Assembly: GCA_947646735.1 (NCBI GenBank)
Contig: CANTFK010000164.1
Span: forward strand, 372,001 to 436,000
Origin: Peronospora farinosa
Taxonomy: Eukaryota > Oomycota > Peronosporomycetes > Peronosporales > Peronosporaceae
DNA: 64,000 nucleotides
Direction: 5' to 3'
Shown piece after piece: positions 10,498-20,532 of this stretch. A program made the translations under genes and the position numbers. Below the pieces are notes generated by a model. The model was not told the DNA's origin and did no database searches. It saw only the letters and a list, made by a program, of their open reading frames with translations. Positions within the stretch are counted from its first letter, which is position 1. Each line of letters begins with the position of its first letter.

Positions 10498-12904
10498 ATG
10501 AAAGTCATGAAAAGTCTCGTCATTGCAGCCGTCTTGTGTGTGGCAAAGATCAATGCTATTGACTTTTCATCCGATGCGACCTATTCAGGTGAACAGACTA
10601 CTTCCAATCCAATTCAAGACGATAATGCCGACACAAAATCCATTACCGAAGCACTTTCGACAGGTGAGAGCCCCATGAAAGATCCCACGGAAGTAACCTC
10701 TCCTGAAGCTGAGAAGATGGTCGAGCTGACCGAGACAAATGAGGAAGACTGCAATAATGAATACGACATGGCTAAGCCTGAAGACAAGCCGGATGACAAG
10801 TCTGATGACAAGACTGAAGACAAGACTGAAGACAAGCCGGATGACAAGTCGGATGACAAGACTGAAGACAAGACTGAAGACTGTGACGAGGGTCTGGACA
10901 TTGCAAAGGAGAAAGAGGAGGATTGCAATGATGACTTGGACATTGCTAAGGAGGAAGATTGCGTTGAAGGCTTGGACATTGCCGGAAAGGACGATGGTAA
11001 CACACCTACGGAAACTTCCGACGGTGGTGAGAGCGCAGGCGGTGAACCCAGCACTCACACGTACGAGGGTGTCGAAAGCAGCGAGGGGACTGACACGACC
11101 AACACCAAAGACGATGCTGCCTCGAACGACAGTAAGGAAGTTACTGAAACTGCCAGCGGCGGAGAGGCCGCAGGTGGTGAAAAGACCGCAGGTGATGGAA
11201 AGGCCGCAGATGGTGGAGAGACCGGAGACGGTGGAGAGGCCGCAGGTGGTGAATCCAGCACTCACACGTACGAGGGTGGCGAAAGCAGCGAGGGGACTGA
11301 CACGACCAACACCAAAGACGGTGCTGCCTCGAACGACAGTAAGAAAGTTACTGAAACTGCCAGCGGTGGAGAGGCCGCAGGTGGTGAAAAGACCGCAGGT
11401 GATGGAAAGGCCGCAGATGGTGGAGAGACCGGAGACGGTGGAGAGGCCGCAGGTGGTGAATCCAGCACTCACACGTACGAGGGTGGCGAAAGCAGCGAGG
11501 GGACTGACACGACCAACACCAAAGACGGTGCTGCCTCGAACGACAGTAAGAAAGTTACTGAAACTGCCAGCGGTGGAGAGGCCGCAGGTGGTGAAAAGAC
11601 CGCAGGTGATGGAAAGGCCGCAGATGGTGGAGAGGCCGGAGACGGTGGAGAGGCCGCAGGTGGTGAATCCAGCACTCACACGTACGAGGGTGGCGAAAGC
11701 AGCGAGGGGACTGACACGACCAACACCAAAGACGGTGCTGCCTCGAACGACAGTAAGAAAGTTACTGAAACTGCCAGCGGTGGAGAGGCCGCAGGTGGTG
11801 AAAAGGCCGCAGGTGATGGAAAGGCCGCAGATGGTGGAGAGGCCGGAGACGGTGGAGAGGCCGCAGGTGGTGAATCCAGCACTCACACGTACGAGGGTGG
11901 CGAAAACGAGAAGACTGACACGACCAACACCAAAGACGGTGCTGCCTCGAACGACAGTAAGGAAGTTACTGAAACTGCCAGCGGTGGAGAGGCCGCAGGT
12001 GGTGAAAAGCGCAGGGATGGAAAGACCGCAGATGGTGGAGAGACCGGAGACGGTGGAGAGGCCGTAGGTGGTGAACTCAGCACTCACACGTACGAGGGTG
12101 GCGAAAACGAGAAGACTGACACGACCAACACCAAAGACGGTGCTGCCTCGAACGACAGTAAGGGAGTTACTGAAACTGCCAGCGGTGGAGAGGCCGCAGG
12201 TGGTGAAAAGGCCGCAGGTGATGGAAAGGCCGCAGATGGTGGAGAGACCGGAGACGGTGGAGAGGCCGTAGGTGGTGAACTCCAGCACTCACACGTACGA
12301 GGGTGGCGAAAACGAGAAGACTGACACGACCAACGCCAAAGACGGTGCTGCCCCGGACGATTCTGACTGTCCCGAAGGATACGATATAGCCAACACCAAC
12401 GATTCTGACTGTGCTGAAGGATTGGATATTGCCGGCATCGAGTGTAGTGATGAATACGAAATAGCCAACGACGACTGCACTGATGGACTCGACGTTGCCG
12501 GTGCGGAACCGTGCGATGACGAGCTCGAAATGGCTGACAAGACAGACACGACAGAGGATGCTGATATCAGCGAAAAGTTATCTACTGCTGAAAGTAAAGC
12601 CCCTGCCACTGCTTTGACTGCCACGGATTCGTATGCCTCTTCTCCTGGTGACGTCAAGCCTGCCAATACTGGCAACGATGATGATACTAATGCGAAGCAG
12701 ACGGCTTTCAGTGTCGAGGCGGTTAAGTTCCAGTCTGACGGTCCGTCGTCTACGACGACATCAATGGCTGTACCGTTGGCGGCTGCTGCCGCGGCCTGTG
12801 CCGCCCTTGCTATCGTGGGTGTGATTTACATGAAGAGACGGAACAAGAAGTCAAAAGAGGCGGAAAGTGACATCTTCACCGTCGACAAGCATTCGGCACT
12901 GTAA
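10498..12904 (+). CDS. Repeat-rich type-I membrane protein, broken by one frameshift at about 12280
   Basis: A signal peptide (VMKSLVIAAVLCVAKINA) opens a very acidic, Gly/Glu/Thr-rich protein of about 800 residues. In order: an acidic head; Asp-Lys repeats (DDKTEDK type) near residues 95-125; copies of a nonapeptide of form [DE]C-x-[DE]-x-[LY]-[DE]-[IVM]-A; six 67-69-residue tandem repeats (11052-12285) with HTYEGGE, TDTTNTKD and GGEAAGGE; more nonapeptides; a TM helix near 12775-12830; and a basic tail ending DIFTVDKHSAL. The tail and signal peptide match the small protein at 7617-7952. One extra base in GAACTCCAGC at 12277-12286 (earlier repeats have GAACTCAGC or GAATCCAGC) shifts frame, so the N-terminal frame stops at 12324 and the C-terminal part lies in the next frame. 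Either the gene is broken or the repeat was mis-assembled. The start is the ATG at 10498; the protein was probably surface-exposed. Confidence 0.75.
11052..12285 (+). repeat. Coding tandem repeat, six units of 201-207 bp
   Basis: Unit starts, marked by CACTCACACG, are at 11052, 11259, 11466, 11673, 11880 and 12081, with a further partial start at 12286. The first four units are 207 bp (69 codons) and nearly identical. The fifth is 201 bp and the sixth 204 bp plus one inserted base. Such recent, near-identical units expand and contract easily. Confidence 0.95.
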
Positions 12905-13743
12905 GGAGGGGACCGAGCTAGGCCTATCTTCGTGTCGCGTGAAGCGCTATCTCGACGCGTTGATTGGAATGAATAAGAGATGGTTCGTTTTTGATGGATG
13001 TCTTCCAACTAGGGAAGTGAGTGTGAGTGCATTGCCATCTTGTATGCAGAAGAAGGGCTAAATGAATTTCAAGAATTGTGAAGCTGATTTCGTGGCTCAG
13101 TCTCTCTGCTCCACTCGCTCGCCGAACGCGGTCGTGTAGTGTGTTTGTGTCGTTTTTTTCTCGTCAGACCATTTGCGCGTCGCGTCTCGACTGACGCGTG
13201 CTCGCGAGTGTAGTGAGTGAGTATCGAAATAGATATACCATTCGTTAGTCTTTTCATCTAGACGTGTTCGACACTTTCGTTGCTGTATTCTAACATGAGA
13301 AGCATGAACAATTGAACGCTACGATTCTTGATAGTCTCGAGACTTCTGTAGCCTCAACAAAACACATCGCATCTGATCTCTCAAGAGCATTACAAAACGT
13401 CGCCTTTCCTCGAAGCCAGAGAATGTTTGGAGGGTATGGACCGTTCCTTGTTCCTTTAACCTCATCTCTATCCTGTCAGATGCTGTAGAGCACGCGTTCG
13501 TTGGTGTCACTTGTGGATGGACTGTTGTCGGATGTTGCAGGAATACTGGTCAACCTAGATCTCTTGCTGCACGATGATGCGTTTCAGCTGCTGAAATGAA
13601 GATGAATTCTACAGCACACTTCCATCCAGCAACGCATACTTGCTAGCCAGATGTTATATCTTCAACTTCTATGCGTATAATGCTCCAGCGCATCGAAAAA
13701 GTGCTTCACACCTAATGATCGGTCAGGCATCTTGCATTCATAT
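12905..13743. other. Intergenic region between convergent genes
   Basis: About 840 bp separates the ends of two convergent genes. I see no gene, repeat or RNA; short open frames here look like chance. Confidence 0.45.
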
Positions 13744-15339
13744 CTACCGGCGCGAATTATGTCTGCGTTCACCATAGCTCCTGCTGTTTCTGTTAGGTCT
13801 TGTTGGTAGCGCCTCGCTCAACCGCGCATAGCCATGATTACCGGAGCTTTTCCTGGATCGCGATGAACCGCCTCTGTTGCGGCTTTTCTTGCCCTCATGA
13901 GAAGACCTGTCGTACGAGTAGTAATCCTCGTCTTCATCGTAGTTATCGTCATTGTAATCCGGGTACTTGTCCTCTTCATCCCGACCGCGCTTGCGACCAG
14001 TAACATGTCGTCCGCTATTATTGTTGTTGTTCGAGTTGTGGCAATCGGCAGCGAAGTGTCCAGGTTTACCACAGTTAAAGCAGTTGCCTCCGCCCCTACC
14101 ATAGCCATTGGAGCGTACAGGACACTCAGCAGCAATATGGCCAGCCTCGCTGCATACAAAGCACGCCTGCACAGTGCGCCCACTAGCTGTCCGAGAAGCA
14201 AAGTTGGTCGCACCTGGCTCACTATACGTACGACATCTCTCAAGCGTGTGATTCTCTGCGCAATTAGGGCAGTACACACGTCTATCGGCAGGAGGCGGCA
14301 GGGGTACACAGTGCAGATGCCCCACTTTCGTGCACACCATGCACGTTACTCGCTCTTGGTTCCCCACGTTGTCACAGTCGTCTTTCGAATGTCCAGCACG
14401 TCCACAAATACCGCATGGCTCGATATTTCGGGTCCGATTGCTGCAATTCTGTCATCAACAATATTCATGAGATAAAACAGTCAACACCTCGAAAAATCCA
14501 AAAAAAAACAAGAGCATGCTCACCCGTGCCTCATGTCCCAGCTGCAGACAATTGGCACACGGCAGATTGGGACACGCCCACGCCTGATGTCCACGTAATG
14601 CGCAGTAGTAACACGGCGGCTGCAGCTTATCGTTCATGCAGACATTGGCCATATGTCCCACCTCTCCACAGTGGAAACATTTAGTAGCCAGATCGGTAAT
14701 AAAGTATCTATTTTCCTTCCGTTTGCGTCCATCGTCTGTTTTCTTCTTGTGTTTGTTCTTCTTCTCTTCATTCAACAGCTTCTCTTCATCTTCTTTTTGT
14801 TTCTCTGTGCTCGCCTCAAACAGTGGCACCCCAACGTGTTTTATCTTGGTTTTCACCTGCTCATCTTCTGCTTTTATCTCTTTTTCGACGTCCACGTCAC
14901 CTGCGTCACCGCGAAATCTCGAGCTAAAGTCACTTAAAATGTAGTCATTAAGTGGCTCCAAAGGAGGCTCTTCAACTATTGCTACTTTACGTTGACTTGC
15001 AGGCATTAGAAAGCGAGTTTGTGCCCATTTGGACAGCGTCACGTTCATTTTCTTGGTCTGAAGTGACGGTCTCGAGTCGTCGTCATCAATCTTGATTATG
15101 TCTTGAACCTGATTCGTCTGATCCGTCGTCTCATTTTTGATTGGTTCACCAATATCATCATTATCTGAGTCCCAACGCGACGATTTCTGATTCCGACGCG
15201 TGGGCTGCACGACAGGAAGCGTTGAAATGTGTGCACGTGGATCCGATGGATCCATTACATGTAGAATCTCCTCCTCACTGTCTGATACCTCACTCATGTC
15301 ACTCATGGCGCTCAAGACGCCCGCGTTCTCGCCTCGCAT
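13744..15339 (-). CDS. CCHC zinc-knuckle RNA-binding protein (Air/ZCCHC7-like), two exons
   Basis: Exon 1 is 15339-14524 and exon 2 is 14448-13744. The 75-nt intron (GT..AG) falls inside a zinc knuckle, and splicing restores it as CANCLQLGHEARNC, which proves the join. The protein of about 506 residues has an acidic Ser-rich head, a Lys/Glu linker, then about eight knuckles of CX2CX4HX4C type or close variants: CFHCGEVGHMANVC, CYYCALRGHQAWAC, the spliced one, CGICGRAGHSKDDC, two shortened ones, CFVCSEAGHIAAEC and CFNCGKPGHFAADC. The tail is rich in Asn, Asp/Tyr and Arg/Ser. The clustered N-terminal knuckles resemble Air1/2 and ZCCHC7, RNA-binding subunits of the nuclear TRAMP complex; CNBP-like proteins are the alternative. 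It is divergent from LSM3 with about 205 bp between the starts. Confidence 0.88.
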
Positions 15340-15544
15340 CACTTCGCGTCCAATAGCTGCCTTCGTAACTGCCAGTGATTATTGCTAAACGATATCTTGC
15401 GCTGTGATTGGTTAAAAATGAGCTAGTATCTTACTGTGTATCATATTGTAATGTATCGATGAATCAGAAAAATATCTGATCCCAAACACCTGGACCTTCC
15501 TCTAAAAGAACAATTACGCTAAACCATCACTCTCCAAGTCCAAC
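15340..15544. promoter_or_regulatory. Shared divergent promoter region, CCHC protein and LSM3
   Basis: Only about 205 bp separate the two start codons, so both promoters must overlap or abut. An initiator-like TCACTCTCC lies at 15527-15535 just before the LSM3 ATG. Both genes act in RNA metabolism, so co-expression is plausible but inferred. Confidence 0.5.
15527..15535 (+). promoter_or_regulatory. Initiator-like element of LSM3
   Basis: TCACTCTCC fits the oomycete TCAYTYY initiator and lies 9 nt before the ATG, which would give a very short 5' UTR. Pattern match only. Confidence 0.35.
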
Positions 15545-15823
15545 ATGGCGTCGATCGATGAGCCCCTGGATTTAATCAAGTTGAGCGTAGCCGAGCGTAT
15601 TTACATCAAGTGCCGAGGTGACCGAGAGCTGCGTGGGGTATTGCAGGCGTATGACCAGCATTTGAACATGGTATTGAGTGACGTGGAAGAGACCATTACT
15701 GTGCAGGAACTTGATCCGGAGACGTACGAAGAGCTTATCAAGCAGTCGAAGCGAACTATCGAGATGCTGTTTGTGCGTGGAGACGTCGTAATTCTCGTTG
15801 CGCCCCCGCTTCGCACTGCCTAA
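15545..15823 (+). CDS. LSM3: U6 snRNA-associated Sm-like protein LSm3
   Basis: LSm3 is a subunit of the LSm2-8 ring that binds the U6 snRNA 3' end and of the cytoplasmic LSm1-7 ring of mRNA decay. The 92 residues match the family end to end: EEPLDL-like start ([19 protein letters not shown]), Sm1 motif [20 protein letters not shown], and Sm2 motif [15 protein letters not shown]. There is no intron. It is slightly shorter than the human protein because of a shorter N-terminus. Confidence 0.97.
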   Translation: MASIDEPLDLIKLSVAERIYIKCRGDRELRGVLQAYDQHLNMVLSDVEETITVQELDPETYEELIKQSKRTIEMLFVRGDVVILVAPPLRTA

Positions 15824-16304
15824 ATATAATTTCAGATTTAAGCTGCTGCGAGAGCTCGAATTCACTCGTTTTTTTGTGCATGCCTCGTTACCGAGCGCAT
15901 ACGATCGCAGCGAATAAGTCCTTTAGCTTTATTCGCCCATACCTCCTTGTGCCCAATCATATTCTGCCATAAGCTTTGGAAACAAGATAACACAATAGAA
16001 ATCCGATCATCTCTGCATAGCAGCTCTATTTCCTCTACACGTACTTGAGTTGTGCATCAGTCGCTGAAGATGAACGTCTGCCAGTCACAGGCACCGCACG
16101 CCATTCTCCTTACAACCATTTGTTTCTCATACTTTCTTTATCGTTTCATATCCTTTACGCCACAGCCTTCTTCTTAGGCCGTACCTCGGAATCCTGCACC
16201 GTGTGAAGGAAAATGGCATCGTTCGGGTGGCTACGCAACATTAGGTCACAAAATTAATCTCTCAGCTCTAAAAAATCATAGTAACATCTATCACACCAAT
16301 GCAG
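15824..16304. other. Intergenic region between convergent LSM3 and BUB3
   Basis: About 480 bp of pyrimidine-rich noncoding sequence with no recognisable gene or repeat; it presumably holds both 3' UTRs. Confidence 0.4.
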
Positions 16305-17231
16305 CTAGACGTACTCTTTCTCACCCTGTTCATAGGTGTACGAAGCAGCAATAGCAAGTACTGATCCATCATGATTAAAATCCATGGCCGAGATACTCGT
16401 CGGATATTGACGCAAATGCGTGATGCGTTTTTTGTTGGCGCCGTCCCAAAGGTTCACAACTCCGTCGCATCCTCCCGTGGCAAACGTACCATACGTTGGA
16501 TGAAAAGCAATTGCATTAACGGGATAAATAAGCGTCTGACCGTCCACTTTACCACGATGACATTTAAATGCGTAACTGCGTTTCTTTTTACTCATTTCCA
16601 TCATTATCGTGTCGTCATCAAAGTATTCAAGTGCCACACGACCTTCTACTGACGCCAGAGCGATTCCCATAAGATCAGGAAAGACACGGACGCAGCGTAT
16701 CTGGTATTTTAAGGGACTTTCTTTCCGGACAAGAGGCTGATCCAATTGTCTCATATCAAACACCATCATTTGTTTCTCAGATGTGCCAATTGCTACTAAA
16801 TGATTACGAACGTCCATACCAAAGACCTTTCCAGGCACTTGAATCTCATGAATCATAGCGTTAACTCCATTCCGGACGTCAAAGATCTTTATGAGGCCAT
16901 CCCAACCGCCACTCACTGTCAATCCACACTCATTCGAGTAACCCACGTGTCTTACAGCAGCATTGTGCGTCCCAATTGCCGTTTTATGGCGTGTTTTCAT
17001 GTCCACGTGACTCACAACACAGTCGAGACCACCCGCAAAGGCCTCGGCGTCGTCTTTGCCGTAGCAACAGCTGAGTACAGGCGTCTCCATCTCGACGCTT
17101 GTGCGCAATCTAGCACCATCGTAGACACGCAGTGTTGCGTCCCATGATGCTACCAATAGCTGGGACTGAGCACCGAAACGGAGACACGAGACACCGTCGC
17201 TTGGTGGTGCCTGGAGCTCAACTTCAGTCAT
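16305..17231 (-). CDS. BUB3: Mitotic checkpoint WD40 protein BUB3
   Basis: BUB3 is a seven-bladed WD40 propeller that brings Bub1/BubR1-type proteins to kinetochores in the spindle checkpoint. The 308-residue frame matches the family throughout: SWDATLRVYDGA, AFAGGLDC, VSGGWDGLIKIFDVRNG, SPLKYQIRCVRVFPD, ASVEGRVALEYFDDD, KKKRSYAFKCHR and YPVNAIAFHPTYGTFATGG. The ATG at 17231 is chosen because the two upstream codons start with TTG, not ATG. It is divergent from the TRPC4AP-like gene at only 135 bp. No intron is seen. Confidence 0.96.
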   Translation of the reverse strand: MTEVELQAPPSDGVSCLRFGAQSQLLVASWDATLRVYDGARLRTSVEMETPVLSCCYGKDDAEAFAGGLDCVVSHVDMKTRHKTAIGTHNAAVRHVGYSNECGLTVSGGWDGLIKIFDVRNGVNAMIHEIQVPGKVFGMDVRNHLVAIGTSEKQMMVFDMRQLDQPLVRKESPLKYQIRCVRVFPDLMGIALASVEGRVALEYFDDDTIMMEMSKKKRSYAFKCHRGKVDGQTLIYPVNAIAFHPTYGTFATGGCDGVVNLWDGANKKRITHLRQYPTSISAMDFNHDGSVLAIAASYTYEQGEKEYV

Positions 17232-17366
17232 TTTCAAGAATGTTTGTCAAATGGTTGACCCACCCAGAATGCGGCAAAAAAACCTATGATTATGCATCAA
17301 AGGGAAACTTCATGCGTATGTATAGGAATGAACCTCCCATACAAAACGCCAGTCTAAACAACAAAC
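17232..17366. promoter_or_regulatory. Shared 135-bp divergent promoter, BUB3 and TRPC4AP-like gene
   Basis: Both start codons flank this 135-bp stretch, so it must drive both genes. I do not see a clear TATA box or strong initiator. Confidence 0.45.
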
Positions 17367-20365
17367 ATGGCACCCAAGAAGACCAAGACGCCGCGTCGTC
17401 GCGTGTTCAACATGCTGAGCCGTATGCAGGTAACAGGCACTACTACTCCATCCACCATTGATCAAGAGACTCAGACCACCCAATGGAAGCGACAAGGTGC
17501 ACGTTCGCGTCTCCAGACCGTCGCAGATTTACCTTCCGCCTTCGTCTCGTCTTTTGACGCTGCGGAAACGCGCGAATACGAACGTCAGAGCTCATTTCAT
17601 GGCCGTAAACAGAATTTTATTATGCTCATACGAGATCTATACGCTATGTTGGACAGTGTAACGCAGGACCGTCGGAAACTTCGCCTTTTATTGCAGGAAT
17701 TAGTACAGAGACTCTTGGACCCGAATGGAGTTTATGGAGAGGGAAATGGACACATAAATGAGACTGTAAGTGGCCATGTATCAACGGAACGTGAGGTTTT
17801 TCTTCGTATCGGTGGTGACGAGTGTCTACTTCGTGTGCTGCATTCACTCCGTCTAGAAGATCAACTGATGCTTCAGACGGCAGAGAAACAGCCACCGCTG
17901 TGGTCGACACTCGTGTTGGACGGAGAACGTCGACAGAAACATGGATTGAGTCCACGGAGTGACGTGAGGGCTCTTTGGGAGACGCCTGTGCCAGTTGTCG
18001 TGTCTTCGGGCAAGAACGGGACGGATGCGTCGCTGAGGAAACACATTATTAACGATACAATGGCGATTCTGAGAGAATTGTGCTATTTTTCAGTCAAATT
18101 AGCCATTCAACTTTGTGATAAGGATGGCTTGATTGTGTATTTGTTTCAACTCATGGGGGACGTCAAATTTTTTGATAATGCATCTGGACTCGTGGAAGAA
18201 ATCCTTGCAGTGAGAGAAGAGTCTTTTGATCTCAGTCGCGTTCGTACGTGCATATTGAAGACGGAAGTAGTGTGTCAGTTGGCTAGAGTATACTGACCAT
18301 GTTTTGATGATTTGTACGATGCTGATGCTGCAGCCAGTTTCCATGCAATCATGCAGTCGCTGTCGTCTAGACAGCTTGCGTTCTTTTGCAGAGTACTGGC
18401 TCTGGTTGTATTTGAGCCCGAGGACCGACGATTGCTGGAGAGTGCCAGTGCGTGGATGAAACCTTTTGGATGTGGTGGGCGTATCTATTGATCTCTAATG
18501 TTCTATGTGACGTGTTTTGCACGCTGTGTAGAGGTGATCAAGTCGCTGGAACTACTTAAACTCCGCCGTAATCGCGTGATGCGTGCAGACAATATAGTGG
18601 ACCGCAACCACGCGCTTATTTTCAACTCGCCACTTATCCTGCAGCGAATACTGCGCGTATTGCAAGTGCAGAACTTTTACTTTGCACTCAATCCAGTGTA
18701 TGAGCCTTTTTCGTCAGAGCTTGCGACGTCTGCCGAATTCGCTACTCTGCTTTACCAGACAAGTGATCGCAGTGACTGGGACACAATCGATCGTCTCGTT
18801 ACTCATCCGGCGCTTGGCTCTTCAGGAGATCTTACGATTTTTCACAGACATCACCAAGCAAGAGCTGCAGATGCGGCAGCTGCAGCAGGAGACGTTCCTG
18901 ACTCGACTTTGTCATCGCTTTCACAGCAACAGTCATTCTCCGTGGAAACAGCCATTCTTCGAGACCTGATTTTCCGTAACCGTTCATCGGACGAACGTGC
19001 GCGGGAAGACGCCGAGGCACAGGTCATAATGAAATCTGTCGTGCTAGCGCCGTACCGCGTGGAAGTGCTTTTTGTGCTTTGCACCTTGCTGAATGGCAAA
19101 CGCAAGGTTGACTTTCAGGAACGACTCGCAGAGATGGGACTTGTCAAAACACTTGACACGATGTTTGACAAGTTTCAATGGACCACAACGGTGACACTTG
19201 ATCCAGCACATGAGCCGTTGCATGGTCCAGGCTGTGACTGCAGCCTGGATGCATCGTTAAAGATTCAGTTTCTCCGACTGATTCACAATTTTTGCGACCG
19301 CGACTACAGTGACAACACTAGCAAGCTACTGTTGCTTAGTGAGCAGGAAGTTCAGTTGATGAATGATGGTGGTTCCACGCCTATCAACCTCGATCATCCA
19401 GACAAGGGGTTACTGTCGAAGATAATTTACGCGCTTATTGAGCAACCTGTTGACTCAATTTATCGTTTCTGGCTAGCATCGTGCGTGGAAGCATTTTTGC
19501 GGCATGCAGCACCTGGTGAACAGCTCTTTGTGGCACGCACGCCATTGCTACATGCATTAATTACCGAGATTCTTAGCGGAGGAGCCTATCGCTCACAAGG
19601 CAGTTTCCAGTCGGCTTTTGATTTACTTGGAGAGATGACCAAAGGCAACTGTCAGACGTTGCAGCTTTTCCACGGGCTTCTTAGCAACACCCAGTTCGCG
19701 ACGTTCATGGGTACGTGCGTGTGACGTATGCACTTAACTTACCTCGTGTATATTTTGGTGCTGACTGACAGTAATAATTTGTTTTGAGCTTTTCAGAAGT
19801 GGTGATATTGAATTTGGTGGATTCGAACGTGTTCGTTCGGTCGATGCTGCTGTCGTCGGAAAAGTTTGCGAAACAGCCTACAAGCGGAACATTTGGTATA
19901 GCGGATGACTACGAAATGGACCGCATGAGCGAGTTCCTGACAGTTAATCTGGTGCGCCTATTGCGTGATCTCATGACAATCGTCACAATGGATGACATCA
20001 ATCACGAAAACATTTGCTGTTTGAACACAGCCATTGTAATTCTCGTCTTTCAGCATCGTCGGCAGCGGCTCCCGGCTATTCTTGAGGCATTGCGTGACCA
20101 TAAAGATGTATCAGGCAAACAAGGCTACGTTTGTGATAATTTCCGAGGCTTGCTGTGGTTCTGGATCCAGTATTACACACCACGTGGCCGAGACCGTCTA
20201 GGATTGGAGCACTCTAGCGATGTCAAGTTTGAAGAGTGGCGACATGTTGTTACGTTGCTGTGTGCAGATGATGGATCTGAGACTGCCTTGCTCGCGACTC
20301 CTGCGAGCCTTCCACTGTCTCCTTACTCGCGATTGTATGCTACCTCTCGAGAAAGGAGCAATTAA
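17367..20365 (+). CDS. TRPC4AP: TRPC4AP/TRUSS-like protein, four exons
   Basis: In animals TRPC4AP is a substrate adaptor of the DDB1-CUL4 ubiquitin ligase. I rebuilt four exons: 17367-18243, 18334-18447, 18532-19710 and 19797-20365, joined by GT..AG introns of 90, 84 and 86 nt, all phase 1, giving 912 residues. The joins restore family-conserved segments: around the first intron FDLSRVPSFHAIMQ followed by RQLAFFCRVLAL, and around the third TFMEVVILNLVDSNVFVRS. Other strong matches are EVLFVLCTLLNGKR, CDCSLDASLKIQFLRLIHNF, YRFWLASCVEAFLR, FDLLGEMTKGN and ICCLNTAIVILVFQHRRQRL. It is an all-helical protein without known catalytic residues. The N-terminus is basic and family-specific. Confidence 0.93.
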
Positions 20366-20532
20366 AGCGATGTGGATCTACATGGTAGTTGTTCAATCTC
20401 GCCAGTCTTATAATTAAGAGTTGTCAACATTACGCGAAAGCGTCATTGTTTCGTCGGCGGCTTATTATTCATGTTCGTCACTTAATGGACTGACTTTTTT
20501 GTTAATCTATTTCAGCCAATCCAAAGGCTTCA

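Noticed and set aside
10739..12067. A 442-codon plus-strand frame overlapping the repeat protein
   Set aside because: It is a repeat-driven alternate frame, Arg/Val/Pro-rich, with no signal or conserved feature.
10585..12288. A 567-codon open frame on the minus strand opposite the repeat protein
   Set aside because: It is antisense to the repeat coding region; open because the 207-bp units lack stops in that frame. The sense strand has a signal peptide, TM helix and conserved tail.
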